Assembly: GCA_022823945.1 (NCBI GenBank)
Contig: JAJEBK010000003.1
Span: 1-64,000 of the forward strand
Source of the DNA: Anaerolineae bacterium
Lineage (GTDB): Bacteria > Chloroflexota > Anaerolineae > Aggregatilineales > Phototrophicaceae
DNA: 64,000 bases
Direction: 5' to 3'
The notes under the pieces were generated by a model. The model worked only from the letters and a program-made list of their open reading frames with translations. It had not been told where the DNA came from and did no database searches. Below are positions 33,423 through 42,311 of the stretch, piece after piece. The stretch's first letter is position 1. The number at the start of each line of letters is the position of its first letter. A program made the translations under genes and the position numbers.

Positions 33423-34982
33423 ATGACTCAACCCAATATCCTCTTCATCGTGTCCGACCAGCACAACGCCAAAGCGCTGGGCTTTGCCGGGCATCCCGAT
33501 GCGCGCACTCCCCACCTCGACCGCATGGCGCGCGAAGGCGTCCGTTGCAACGCGGCCATCACCCAAAATCCCATCTGCACGCCCAGCCGCGTCTCTTTCC
33601 TCAGCGGGCAATATCCGCACAATCACGGCTATTACAGTTTGAGCGGGCGCAATCCCGGCGGGCTGCCCAATATCTTCGGGCACTTCCGCGCTGCCGGTTA
33701 TTTCACGGCGGCGATGGGCAAGATCCACTGCCCGGAATATTGGGTGGAAGATGAATGCGACATCTTTCACGAGAGCAATTCCTACCGGGCGGGCAGCGTG
33801 GTTGGGCGGTCGGCTGCCTATACGAGCTTCCTGCGCGAGCGCGGTGTCGAAAAGCTGGAAGACCACATTCTGCTGCCAGAATTTGGCGAACGCGGACGTC
33901 AGTCGGTAGAAGGTCGCCCCAGCCCGCTGGCATTTGACGAATCACAAGAAGGCTGGCTGGCAAATACAGCAATCGAAACCATGCAGACCGCCGCCCGCCG
34001 CGGACAGCCTTTCTTGCTGCATGTCAGCTTCCCGCGGCCGCATCAATGCACCACGCCCTGCCAGGAGTTTTGGGATATCTACGCTGGCGATGCGCTCAGC
34101 CTGCCACTAAATGCCGATTATGACCTGGCCGCCGCCGGCAAAGCGCCGCATTTCATCGCCTCGGCCGCGCGCTGGCGCAAAGCGGATTGGGCGCTCTTCC
34201 CGCCGCACACTTTCGAAGCCGCTCGCCGCCGCAAGCTGCACGGCTATCTGGGCGCGGTCAGCCAGGTGGATGCCGCTGTGGGAAAACTGCTGGACCATTT
34301 GCGCTCGGCGGGCCTAGCCGATGACACCATCGTCGTCTACACATCCGATCACGGCGATTATGCGACTGAGCACGGCATCATGGAAAAAGCGCCGGGCATT
34401 TGCAGCGACGCCATCACGCGCGTGCCGCTGATCTTCTGGTCGCCCCAGCGCATCCCCGCCGGCGGGACGGTCGAATGCGTGGTTGAATTGGTCGATATTG
34501 GCAATACCCTGTGTGCGTTGTCGGGCATCGACAGCATGGAAACCAGCGATGGACGCGATATCTCGGGTCTGCTGCATGGGGCGGCTGGTGATGCGGAGCG
34601 ACTCGGCATAACCGAATTTGCCTGGAGCAAGAGCCTGCGCAAAGGTCGCTTCCGTCTGGTTCATTATCCGCGCGCCATGTTTCCCGAACAATATTCCGAT
34701 GGTTTTGGCGAGCTATATGACCTGGAGAGCGATCCCTGGGAGATGCGCAACTTGTATTTTGAAGCTGATTATCAAGACAAAGTGCGCGAACTGCGGGCAG
34801 AACTGCTGGAATGGCTGATTACCAGCACGCGCCCGGGCACGGTCAGCGGCGTCAACAGCGCGCGATTCGGTTCGCCGGGCTTGAATCGGCAGCGATTGCA
34901 GCGCTATCAGACAGTCGTCAACCGCGATGGTAAAATCAACCCGCGCCGTTTGCATGATGCGAAGAACAAGAATTATTTGTGA
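33423..34982 (+). CDS. Type I sulfatase
   Basis: A 519-residue sulfatase of the alkaline phosphatase superfamily. It has PNILFIVSDQHN at the N-terminus with metal ligand Asp12, the C-x-P-S-R motif ICTPSR with Cys52 as the residue converted to formylglycine, and VVYTSDHGDYATEHG near 310, with further metal ligands. It has no signal peptide, so it should act in the cytoplasm on imported sulfated sugars. Maturation needs a formylglycine-generating or anSME-type enzyme, not present here. The start codon directly follows the G-rich end of repeat copy 4. It is probably expressed with the LplB-type importer, cleaving sulfate from the imported oligosaccharide. Confidence 0.93.
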   Translation: MTQPNILFIVSDQHNAKALGFAGHPDARTPHLDRMAREGVRCNAAITQNPICTPSRVSFLSGQYPHNHGYYSLSGRNPGGLPNIFGHFRAAGYFTAAMGKIHCPEYWVEDECDIFHESNSYRAGSVVGRSAAYTSFLRERGVEKLEDHILLPEFGERGRQSVEGRPSPLAFDESQEGWLANTAIETMQTAARRGQPFLLHVSFPRPHQCTTPCQEFWDIYAGDALSLPLNADYDLAAAGKAPHFIASAARWRKADWALFPPHTFEAARRRKLHGYLGAVSQVDAAVGKLLDHLRSAGLADDTIVVYTSDHGDYATEHGIMEKAPGICSDAITRVPLIFWSPQRIPAGGTVECVVELVDIGNTLCALSGIDSMETSDGRDISGLLHGAAGDAERLGITEFAWSKSLRKGRFRLVHYPRAMFPEQYSDGFGELYDLESDPWEMRNLYFEADYQDKVRELRAELLEWLITSTRPGTVSGVNSARFGSPGLNRQRLQRYQTVVNRDGKINPRRLHDAKNKNYL

Positions 34983-35109
34983 TTTGATATTGACCTGGAG
35001 GCAGCGCAGACAGGGGCTTCTGTGGGCATTCGGGCCATTGCGATCAAAGCAAATGCTAGCGCCTTAAGCAGCGCCGCCAATCTCTCACATTATCTGCATT
35101 CTCTATAAT

Positions 35110-35451
35110 TCAAGACAGTTGCCCGACAATGAATGCGGCCGCAGCGATTACTACGCCGATCATAGCGATCGCCGCGCCGATCATCCACATGATGAGCTCA
35201 CGCAGGCGCTTTTCGGTTGTCGCGTTAGAGTCGCTAATCTGCTCTTGCAAGCTCGAGCGTGTTTCGACCACAAGCCGTTCCAGGCGCGCCATATCGGCTT
35301 TCGTCGCCAAATGCGGCTCTTCGGCTTCACGAGCGCTTTCGATGCCCGAAACTCGCTGTTCAACCTGTCCGACTCGCTCTACTACGCGAGCGTGCGAAAT
35401 CTGCTCCAAAGCCTCGACACGCTGCGTCAAGCTCGCGCTTGCTTCCGCCAT
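35110..35451 (-). CDS. Small coiled-coil protein with C-terminal membrane helix
   Basis: A 113-residue protein with GAGGAGAAGC upstream of its ATG. Residues 5-85 are rich in Glu, Arg, Ala and Ser with a heptad pattern (VERVGQVEQRVSG, LERLVVETRSSLQEQI) predicted to form a coiled coil. Residues about 90-113 are one membrane helix (WMIGAAIAMIGVVIAAAAFI). This resembles the general layout of CCDC90/DUF1640-like proteins, but I do not recognise the family firmly. It stands alone between a sulfatase and a U32-like gene. The 127 bases at 34983-35109 and the 170 at 35452-35621 show nothing else. Confidence 0.65.
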   Translation of the reverse strand: MAEASASLTQRVEALEQISHARVVERVGQVEQRVSGIESAREAEEPHLATKADMARLERLVVETRSSLQEQISDSNATTEKRLRELIMWMIGAAIAMIGVVIAAAAFIVGQLS

Positions 35452-35621
35452 GCTTCTCCTCTTGAGACAAGACTTCTATCTTGTGTTTCACTATACCACG
35501 AATCTAGCCTGCGCTCAAGTCGACCGCCCCGCGTCCTTTTTGCCTGCGGGCAACCTGTGGCAATAAACGGTGTTTGCGCTAGACTGCGCATCAATACTTA
35601 TGTAGCGCAAACGGACTGAAT

Positions 35622-36551
35622 ATGCACATCACACGCGACTTTTTGCAGCGGCGCGGCTATCCGCCCGGCGAGCTATATGAATTGCCCAGCTCCCCCAAGC
35701 GCTTCCCCGATGGCGCGCAGTACCGCATTGAGATCCCCAGCGTCGAGGGACCGCGCGCTCTGGCGGCTGTGCTGGAGGCAGCGCAACAACACGGCATCAC
35801 CATCCACCGCGTATCACAGGGCAGCGGCATCTGGATGCTGACCGATGCTGAAATCCGCGAGATGTGTCGGCTAGGCGCAGCGGCGGGCATTGAAGTCAGC
35901 TTGTTTGTCGGTCCACGAGCGGCTTGGGGCACCAGCGCGCAAGTGCGGGCCCGCGCCGGCAAGAATCTGGGCGCGCGCCTGCGGGGCATGGACGAAGTCG
36001 TCTACGCCACCGAAGATATCCTGCGCGGCTGCGAACTGGGGTTGCGCTCCGTGTTGGTGGCGGACGAAGGGCAGCTGTGGCTGGTCGACCAGATGAAAAA
36101 AGCCGGCGAGCTGCCGGCCGATCTGGTGGTCAAAATCTCTGTGCAGATGGGCGCGGCCAATCCTGTCGCCATCAAACTGCTGGAGCAGCTGGGCGCGGGC
36201 ACTTATAATGTGCCGACCGACCTGACCGCCCCGCAGATCGCCGCTGTGCGCGCAGTTGTCGACCTGCCGCTGGATATCTATGTCGAAGCGCCAGACGACT
36301 TCGGCGGCTTCGTTCGCCATTACGAAACGCCACGACTCATCCGCATTGGCGCGCCCGTATATGTGAAGCTTGGTGTGCGCAACGCCCCGAATATCTATCC
36401 CAGCGGCGCGCACCTGGACGACACAGCCATCAAACTGGCGAAAGAGCGCGTGCGGCGGGCGGCCCTGGTCATGGGCATCATAAGACGACATGCGCCAGAC
36501 GCGATGATGGGGAGCGTCGAGGCTGACGACCTTGGGATTCCGGTGGTTTGA
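35622..36551 (+). CDS. TIM-barrel protein, U32-peptidase-like
   Basis: A 309-residue soluble protein with no signal peptide or membrane segment. The pattern RIEIPSVEGPRALAAVLEAA, HRVSQGSGIWMLTDAEIREM, LFVGPRAAWG, DLVVKISVQMGAANPVAIKLL, GAGTYNVPTDL and LDIYVEAPDDFGGFVRHYE suggests eight beta/alpha units, and I recall similar proteins annotated as U32-family. The classical U32 signature with its cluster of conserved Cys is not seen, so peptidase activity should not be assumed. Close neighbours are a composite repeat element and an RraA-like gene. A sugar or acid-metabolism role is equally possible. Confidence 0.5.
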   Translation: MHITRDFLQRRGYPPGELYELPSSPKRFPDGAQYRIEIPSVEGPRALAAVLEAAQQHGITIHRVSQGSGIWMLTDAEIREMCRLGAAAGIEVSLFVGPRAAWGTSAQVRARAGKNLGARLRGMDEVVYATEDILRGCELGLRSVLVADEGQLWLVDQMKKAGELPADLVVKISVQMGAANPVAIKLLEQLGAGTYNVPTDLTAPQIAAVRAVVDLPLDIYVEAPDDFGGFVRHYETPRLIRIGAPVYVKLGVRNAPNIYPSGAHLDDTAIKLAKERVRRAALVMGIIRRHAPDAMMGSVEADDLGIPVV

Positions 36552-36557
36552 AAAAAA

Positions 36558-36692
36558 GATGCTACTCAATTTCGAGACCGGTAGGGGAGAGACTTGCCTC
36601 GCCCACAACACCGCAATAATTTGTTTGGACGCCTCAAGAGTCGCCCCTACGACTTTGCTTCATTTTGTTGCATTACTTTGTTGGACTTACTG
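36558..36692. repeat. Composite dispersed element, copy 2
   Basis: Same block order as 7509-7644: GATGCTACTCAATTTCGAG, ACCGGTAGGGGAGAG, then GCCTCAAGAGTCGCCCCTAC and TTGTTGCATTACTTTGTTGG ACTTACTG. Ends 189 bases before the RraA-like gene. The remainder of the 330-base gap 36552-36881 has a TATACT-TATAAAT region (36713-36723) that may be a promoter, and no gene. Confidence 0.7.
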
Positions 36693-36881
36693 TGGGCGCA
36701 GAGGGTATGCTGTATACTATAAATGCGTCGATATGCGTGCACACTAGCAGAGACGCGCCGTGGCAAATTCACTTCTATGCGAATAATTATCCGCAACAAG
36801 AGAATGCAAGCATGAATATCCCGCCCCATCCCTCCCCTCTGTACTTCAGTGTCTCTGTGTTGAATCTTTGCGGAGGCGCGC

Positions 36882-37580
36882 ATGCAATCTGATCATTGGC
36901 AGACAGACACCGATTTATTCAGCTTGGCGCGGCGCGAGCTTTTCACGGCAGTGGTCGGCGATTGCATGGACAAGCTGGGCTTGCTGCATCAATTTTTGCC
37001 GCCACAGATCCGCCCCTTGCGCAGCGACATGGTGCTCATCGGGCGCGCCATGCCCGTCCTGGAAGCGGATGTGTATCAAGAGCGCGGCTCGGCAGACAAC
37101 AACACGCTCATGGACAAACCGTTCGGCTTGATGCTGGAAGCGCTGGATAACTTGCAAAAGGACGAAGTCTATATTTGCAGCGGCGCATCGCGGCGATATG
37201 CGCTGTGGGGCGAGTTGATGACGATACGCGCGCGGCATTTGGGGGCGGCTGGCGCAGTGGTCGATGGCTACCTGCGTGATACACACGGCGTGCTGGTGCA
37301 AGGATTCCCCGCCTTTGCGCATGGATCCTACGCGCAAGACCAGGGACCGCGCGGAAAGGTGTTGGACTTTCGCTTGCCCATCGAGGTCGGCGGCGTACGA
37401 ATCGAGCCGGGCGATATTGTATTTGGCGATGTGGACGGTGTGCTGATCGTGCCGCAAACAGCCGAGCGCGAGGTGTTTGTGGCAGCGCTGGAAAAAGCCC
37501 GCGGCGAACAACTGGTGCGCAAAGCGATCGAAGGCGGCATGAGCGCTGTGCAGGCGTTCAAGACCTACGGGATTATGTGA
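36882..37580 (+). CDS. RraA-family protein (HMG aldolase/oxaloacetate decarboxylase-like)
   Basis: A 232-residue protein of the RraA fold. The active-site pattern is present: Gly110-Glu111 (WGELMTIRARHLGA), then Asp128-Gly-x-x-Arg132-Asp133 (VVDGYLRDTHGV), as in class II 4-hydroxy-4-methyl-2-oxoglutarate aldolases, which use a divalent metal to cleave to pyruvate. The same fold includes RNase E regulators and oxaloacetate decarboxylases. GGAGG lies just upstream of the ATG. It is followed by family A copy 5, and converges with recO. With the amidohydrolase and Rieske genes it is compatible with aromatic acid breakdown, but there is no close linkage. Confidence 0.88.
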   Translation: MQSDHWQTDTDLFSLARRELFTAVVGDCMDKLGLLHQFLPPQIRPLRSDMVLIGRAMPVLEADVYQERGSADNNTLMDKPFGLMLEALDNLQKDEVYICSGASRRYALWGELMTIRARHLGAAGAVVDGYLRDTHGVLVQGFPAFAHGSYAQDQGPRGKVLDFRLPIEVGGVRIEPGDIVFGDVDGVLIVPQTAEREVFVAALEKARGEQLVRKAIEGGMSAVQAFKTYGIM

Positions 37581-37592
37581 GTCGCTCGCCTA

Positions 37593-37757
37593 CCCCCATC
37601 CCCCGGCCCCTTCCCCCACCAGGAGGGAAGGGGAGCAAAGAAATCCGAGATTAATGCAGAAAAGCCCCTCCCTCATCTTGGGTCGCGTAGACACAGACCG
37701 CCGGGGTGGGACAAAAAGCCCCTCCCTCATCTTGGGGGAGGGGTTTGGGGTGGGGGT
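37593..37757. repeat. Family A repeat, copy 5, with internal tandem duplication
   Basis: Copy with the usual first hairpin (CCCCTTCCCCCACCAGGAGG, GAAGGGG), then AAGCCCCTCCCTCATCTTGG occurs twice: near 37661 and again near 37716, separated by a 30-base insert. It ends TTTGGGGTGGGGGT exactly at the recO stop. Lies between convergent genes, so it may terminate both. Confidence 0.8.
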
Positions 37758-38531
37758 CTACCCGCCCCGCAGGCGCTCCAGGAATGCGGCGCTAACCAGC
37801 CGGCGTTCCAGCAGATGCGCGATATAAGCCAGCATGAGCCGCTCGGCGCGCCCGTGTTCGTCGGCGCTCAGACGCAGGCTTTCCACCTCAGCATAGGTAT
37901 TGGCATTGCGCTGCAAGTGACGCAGCAGTTTCAGTGAATCAAGCTCTATGGGCAGCAAGCGCGATTGGGAGAGCGATAGCCCGGCGCGGCTAACTACGCC
38001 ACCTTCGTCGCTGCTGAAAAATTGCGCTTCGGGCAACAAGGGCATTCGCGTGATCACGCATTCACTCAGCTCGGGCTTAAAGCCGACCACATCAAGCAGC
38101 GCCAGCTCATAGAAGCGCGTCGCCAGGCGCGGGTCGCGAGCATTGGCAATGCGCTTCAGTGTGTCATCCAGCAAGGCGAAGAGCCCGCCGGCGTCTTCTT
38201 CGTCATCGGCAGTGAAGCGGTCGAGCAGTTCGGCGGCATAATTGGCATACGCGCCCCGTTGCAAATCATCGCGCAGGCCCAGATAAGGCTCGATCAATTC
38301 GGCTTGCGTCAAAATGGCGAGATTGCGTCCTTGGTGCAGCAGGCAGTCGCTGCGAGCGAAGAGTTCGACATGTCCGCTGAGCTTGGCATTGGGTTTGCGC
38401 GCGCCCTTGGCGATTGCGCGCAGCTTGCCGCGTGACGGCGTCAGCAGGGTCAGCAGGCGGTCGGCTTCACCAAAGTCGCGGCGACTCAAAATGATGGCCT
38501 GGGTGCGGATGCTGCGGCTTTGGCGTGGCAT
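37758..38531 (-). CDS. recO: DNA repair protein RecO
   Basis: RecO anneals single strands and helps load RecA with RecR. I use ATG 38531, giving 257 residues that start just before the OB domain (SIRTQAIILSRRDFGEADRLL, TPSRGKLRAIAKGARKP), instead of a longer start inside the upstream gene. The OB fold is followed by a helical part (LRDDLQRGAYANYAAELLDRF). The region that normally carries the Cys4 zinc knuckle (LSECVITRMPLLPEAQFFSS) has a single Cys, so zinc binding is unlikely. It lies 10 bases after an ABC-2 permease gene on the same strand. Confidence 0.9.
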   Translation of the reverse strand: MPRQSRSIRTQAIILSRRDFGEADRLLTLLTPSRGKLRAIAKGARKPNAKLSGHVELFARSDCLLHQGRNLAILTQAELIEPYLGLRDDLQRGAYANYAAELLDRFTADDEEDAGGLFALLDDTLKRIANARDPRLATRFYELALLDVVGFKPELSECVITRMPLLPEAQFFSSDEGGVVSRAGLSLSQSRLLPIELDSLKLLRHLQRNANTYAEVESLRLSADEHGRAERLMLAYIAHLLERRLVSAAFLERLRGG

Positions 38532-38541
38532 CGCGAGGCAG

Positions 38542-39933
38542 TCAGCCGGCCTGCCGCTCCATGCGCCGGATGGCATAGCGCACCAACAGGGCAGTCAACG
38601 ACAGATAGCACAAGGTCAGCAGCACCCAGGGCGAAAGCACCGGGATAGACGCGCCGTTGCTCTGTAGCGTCACGCGCATGGTGATCAGTTGCTGATGGTC
38701 GATGAGCATTTGCTGGCTGCGCAGGGTCGCCATGATCGGGTTGAGGCTGGTGGCGATCATGTCCAGGTAAATCATAGCCGATTCGACAGTCGGATTGTTG
38801 CTCACGCCCGCGCCGATATTGTTCACCACATTGCCATAGGCATTTTGAAAGAGGATCGCCGCGACCACTGGCAGACCGATGGTGATGCCGATGGCGACTG
38901 TGTAACTGCGGATGGTGGCGGCCAATGTGCGTTCCGTGATAGACGAGAAAAACATGCCAAATGCGCCCAGGGTCAGCGCCGATACCAGCAGCACCAGCAG
39001 CGCCAGCAGCAATTCTGCCTCGCTGACACCCCCGAAGAGAAAAGCAATGCTCTGCAGCGGCACAGCGGAAAGTAGCAGCAGCACGATATAGCCCAGCGCC
39101 GACTGCAGCTTGCCCACCACGAAGGTCGCCTTGGTGATCAAAGTGGTTTGCAGCAGGTCATAGGTCTTGCGTTCGCGTTCGTTGGTGATTGCGCCAGCTG
39201 TCAGCGCTGGCACGATGAAAATAATCAGCATGAGTTCGATGAAGAGCACGCCGATAAACAACTCGCGCCCCAGCTCGCCGGTCACGACCACGCCACCCTG
39301 GGGGATCTGCAGCAAGTAGATCAGCAGGGTGAAGAAGCCCATCAGCGTGAGGAAGATTGTGATGATGGCAAAACCGCGCGCGCCACGCATGCGTCCACGC
39401 AGCTCTTTCAGCATCACCGGATTGATGCGATAAGCGCGCAGATCGCCCAATGTCAAGACGCCGGCCGCCAACAACGGCGCAACCGCCAGCACGGACGGCG
39501 CAAAGCCCAGCCAGACCAGCGCAGCCAGATTCAGCGCGATCGCCAGCCAACAGCAGACCACCGACCACATCTCCTGAGCCAAAATAACCACCGACAGCAG
39601 CAGCAACAGCGCCACATTGACGCCCGTCCCCGCAGCCAGCAACAACACAGCCGCATCGGCGCTGATGACCAGCCCCGGCAACAAAGCCACCTGGATCGCG
39701 CTGAACAAACTGCTGTCTTGATTGCCGGCATGGATGGCGGCGGCGCAAATCGCCACAACCGCCAGGAAGTTCAACAAAGCGCCCCAGAGCAGAATCAGCG
39801 AACAGCGCTGCAAACGGCGTTGACGCGGCGTCATGCGCTCGGGCGCGATGCCTTCCCATTCGCCAACCAGCGGCACATTCTGACCGAACAAGCTGCCAAC
39901 CAGCCGGCGCAATTTTCTCAACGTATCCAGCAT
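38542..39933 (-). CDS. ABC-2 type permease
   Basis: A 463-residue membrane protein with about ten helices in two blocks. The middle has the signature of ABC-2 exporters: INPVMLKELRGRMRGARGF, then FIVPALTAGAITNERERKTYDLLQTT, a cytoplasmic loop that couples to the ATPase. A long hydrophobic N-terminal region (45-165) precedes it. Such permeases export lipids, polysaccharides or peptides with an ATPase partner, but none is adjacent in this window. It is first in a minus-strand unit with recO downstream. The 201-base gap 39934-40134 shows only a weak family D-like trace and no gene. Confidence 0.82.
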   Translation of the reverse strand: MLDTLRKLRRLVGSLFGQNVPLVGEWEGIAPERMTPRQRRLQRCSLILLWGALLNFLAVVAICAAAIHAGNQDSSLFSAIQVALLPGLVISADAAVLLLAAGTGVNVALLLLLSVVILAQEMWSVVCCWLAIALNLAALVWLGFAPSVLAVAPLLAAGVLTLGDLRAYRINPVMLKELRGRMRGARGFAIITIFLTLMGFFTLLIYLLQIPQGGVVVTGELGRELFIGVLFIELMLIIFIVPALTAGAITNERERKTYDLLQTTLITKATFVVGKLQSALGYIVLLLLSAVPLQSIAFLFGGVSEAELLLALLVLLVSALTLGAFGMFFSSITERTLAATIRSYTVAIGITIGLPVVAAILFQNAYGNVVNNIGAGVSNNPTVESAMIYLDMIATSLNPIMATLRSQQMLIDHQQLITMRVTLQSNGASIPVLSPWVLLTLCYLSLTALLVRYAIRRMERQAG

Positions 39934-40134
39934 GAACGCAAGCGGTCCCGGTTCCTGTGCAGAAGTTTCATCACAAGCGCATTATACAGCAGAGAGGGCT
40001 TGGGCAACCCCCTCAAAAAGCCTCGCCCCCATACAACCATTCAGCATATTTTGCATCACTTTCCTGGAATTTCCGGGGTATTGACCCACTTGGAAGCGCT
40101 GTACATCCTGGTCTATGTCGGCTAGACTGTTGGC

Positions 40135-40734
40135 ATGAACGATGTCGCCCCGACTCACGGATTCGTGCAATCATTGGCACGCGCACCGCTGCTGCTCTAT
40201 CAGCTCGGCTGGGCGTCTGTGCTGGATTGGCTGCCGCTGTTGGCTTTGACGACACGCGATTGCGACACGGGCGCGCCGCGTCATACCGCGCTGGAATTCC
40301 GACGGCATGGCAGCAAGCTCTACCTGGTCTGTGGCTTGGGCGAAGCAACCGACTGGTACCAGGATATCGAGGCCGAGCCGGGCGTGACCATCCAGCAGGG
40401 CGCGAAGCTCTATGCTGCCCGCGCCGTCCGCGTCGATGATCCAGCCGAAGCTTTGCGCGCGCTCTATGCTTTCAGCCGCAATTCCTGGCTCTACGAATCG
40501 CTCTTCGCGCGCATGAGTTCTGCCAATGCCGCCGACCTGAACACCCTGACAGAAGTCGCCGCGGAATTCACCGTTGTGCGCATCGAGCCCAGCGATGATG
40601 AGTTGGAATTGCCGCCAGTGCCTCTCTTCAGCCAGCCGGCCCGTCAGCTCGCCACCGTCGCTGCGTTGCTGTTGTTGCTGCGCCTGCTGCTTATCGCGCT
40701 GCGCGCATTCTTCGGTGGTGGCAACCGCCGTTGA
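40135..40734 (+). CDS. DDN-like nitroreductase/quinone-reductase family protein with C-terminal membrane helix
   Basis: A 199-residue protein whose first 150 residues have the split-barrel pattern of deazaflavin (F420)-dependent DDN-like reductases: LALTTRDCDTGAPRHTALEF, KLYLVCGLGEATDWYQDIE and GVTIQQGAKLYAARAVRVDD. These enzymes use reduced F420 or flavin to reduce quinones, nitro groups or unsaturated lipids. The C-terminal 35 residues add one membrane helix (LATVAALLLLLRLLLIALRAFF), which is unusual for the family and would place the enzyme at the membrane. It is convergent with the aldehyde dehydrogenase gene, whose end lies two bases away. Confidence 0.7.
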   Translation: MNDVAPTHGFVQSLARAPLLLYQLGWASVLDWLPLLALTTRDCDTGAPRHTALEFRRHGSKLYLVCGLGEATDWYQDIEAEPGVTIQQGAKLYAARAVRVDDPAEALRALYAFSRNSWLYESLFARMSSANAADLNTLTEVAAEFTVVRIEPSDDELELPPVPLFSQPARQLATVAALLLLLRLLLIALRAFFGGGNRR

Positions 40735-40736
40735 GC

Positions 40737-42257
40737 CTATACATCAAACTCCACACCCTGCGCCAGCGGCAACTCGCGTGAATAGTTGATGGTGTTGGTC
40801 TGCCGGCGCATATACCCTTTCCAGGCATCCGAGCCCGATTCGCGACCGCCGCCCGTCTCTTTCTCGCCACCGAATGCGCCGCCGATCTCTGCGCCGCTGG
40901 TGCCGATGTTGACATTGGCGATGCCGCAATCCGAGCCTGCCTGGGACAAGAATTGCTCCGAACGCGCCAGGTCGCTGGTGAAGATGGCGCTGGACAAACC
41001 GTGTGGCACAGCATTGTGCATGGCGATGGCTTCGTCCAATGTGTCGACCGTCATAACATACAAGATCGGCGCGAAAGTCTCGTGGCAGACCAGCGGAGTC
41101 TGGCCTGGCATGAGGATAATGGTCGGCTGCACGAAGTTTTCGCCCAGATCTGGCAGCCTGCCGCCACCGGCCAGGATTTCCCCGCCCTGTGACTTCGCCA
41201 GTTCGACTGCGTCCAGCATGGCTGCGACAGCGCCTTGATTGATCAATGGACCCATCAGCACGCCGGGCTGCATGGGATCGCCAACGCGCACCGACCGATA
41301 AGCCCCCGCGAGTCGCTCGCAAAGCTCGTCGGCGATGCCACTTTGAACGATCAAGCGGCGGGTGCTGGTGCAGCGCTGTCCAGCCGTGCCAACTGCGCCG
41401 AAGACGATAGCTCGCGTGGCCAAGTCCAGATCGGCATCGTCGCTAACAATGATGGCATTGTTGCCGCCCAGTTCCAGTATGCTGCGCCCCAGCCGCCCCG
41501 CGACGCGCCCAGCCACCTGCCTGCCCACCGCGGTCGAACCCGTGAAGCTGATCAAGGGCAGGCGCGCGTCATCGACCAGACGTTCACCGACGCTCTCGTC
41601 CCCGCCGATGACCAGATTGAAGACGCCTGCACAGCCGTGTCGCGCCATCACGCGGTTGCAAATATGCTGGACGGCGATAGCTGTCAGTGGTGTAGTCGGC
41701 GACGGTTTCCAGATCATGGTATCGCCGCAAACCGCCGCGATCGCCGCATTCCACGACCACACCGCCAGCGGGAAGTTGAAAGCCGTGATGATGCCGATTG
41801 CGCCCAGCGGATGCCACTGCTCGATCATGCGATGACTCGCTCGCTCGCTGTGCATGGCCAAACCATAGAGCTGGCGCGACAAGCCCACAGCGAAATCGCA
41901 GATGTCGATCATCTCCTGGACTTCGCCCAAGCCTTCGCTGCGGATTTTGCCATTTTCCAGCGCAATCAGCTCGCCCAACGCTTGTTTGTAGCGCCGCAAT
42001 TCATTGCCCAACTCGCGGATGACTTCGCCGCGTTTGGGCGCCGGCCGCATGCGCCAACTGCGAAAAGCCGACACAGCTTCAGAAACGACTCGCTCATAAT
42101 CGGCGCTGGTCGCCTGGGCAACTGTCCCGATCGGCGCGTTGGTGGCGGGATTCAGCGAAACCAACTGCTCACCGCCGCCTGTCCAGCCATCTGTCCCTGT
42201 GCAGGTGCCGGGGTTGATCGCTTTGATGCCCAGCGCGTTCAGAATGTCGTTCATCAT
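40737..42257 (-). CDS. Aldehyde dehydrogenase, ALDH7 (aminoadipate semialdehyde) type
   Basis: A 506-residue NAD(P)-dependent aldehyde dehydrogenase. NAD-binding SFTGSTAVGRQVAG is near 237, the general base Glu262 is in LELGGNN, and the nucleophile Cys296 in GQRCTST. The C-terminal block GGAFGGEKETGGGRESGSDA is diagnostic of ALDH7 (antiquitin, piperidine-6-carboxylate dehydrogenase), which oxidises alpha-aminoadipate semialdehyde in lysine catabolism. It lies 54 bases after tsaB on the same strand but is probably a separate function. Confidence 0.9.
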   Translation of the reverse strand: MMNDILNALGIKAINPGTCTGTDGWTGGGEQLVSLNPATNAPIGTVAQATSADYERVVSEAVSAFRSWRMRPAPKRGEVIRELGNELRRYKQALGELIALENGKIRSEGLGEVQEMIDICDFAVGLSRQLYGLAMHSERASHRMIEQWHPLGAIGIITAFNFPLAVWSWNAAIAAVCGDTMIWKPSPTTPLTAIAVQHICNRVMARHGCAGVFNLVIGGDESVGERLVDDARLPLISFTGSTAVGRQVAGRVAGRLGRSILELGGNNAIIVSDDADLDLATRAIVFGAVGTAGQRCTSTRRLIVQSGIADELCERLAGAYRSVRVGDPMQPGVLMGPLINQGAVAAMLDAVELAKSQGGEILAGGGRLPDLGENFVQPTIILMPGQTPLVCHETFAPILYVMTVDTLDEAIAMHNAVPHGLSSAIFTSDLARSEQFLSQAGSDCGIANVNIGTSGAEIGGAFGGEKETGGGRESGSDAWKGYMRRQTNTINYSRELPLAQGVEFDV

Positions 42258-42311
42258 ATCTTTCTCGCTTCCTTGCGTTCGGATTATTTGGACGGAAAAT
42301 TGTTGCCAGCT

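Noticed and set aside
39148..40125. 325-codon plus-strand frame over the ABC-2 permease
   Set aside because: Very rich in Gln, His and Arg, the pattern expected from the antisense of a hydrophobic membrane protein gene.
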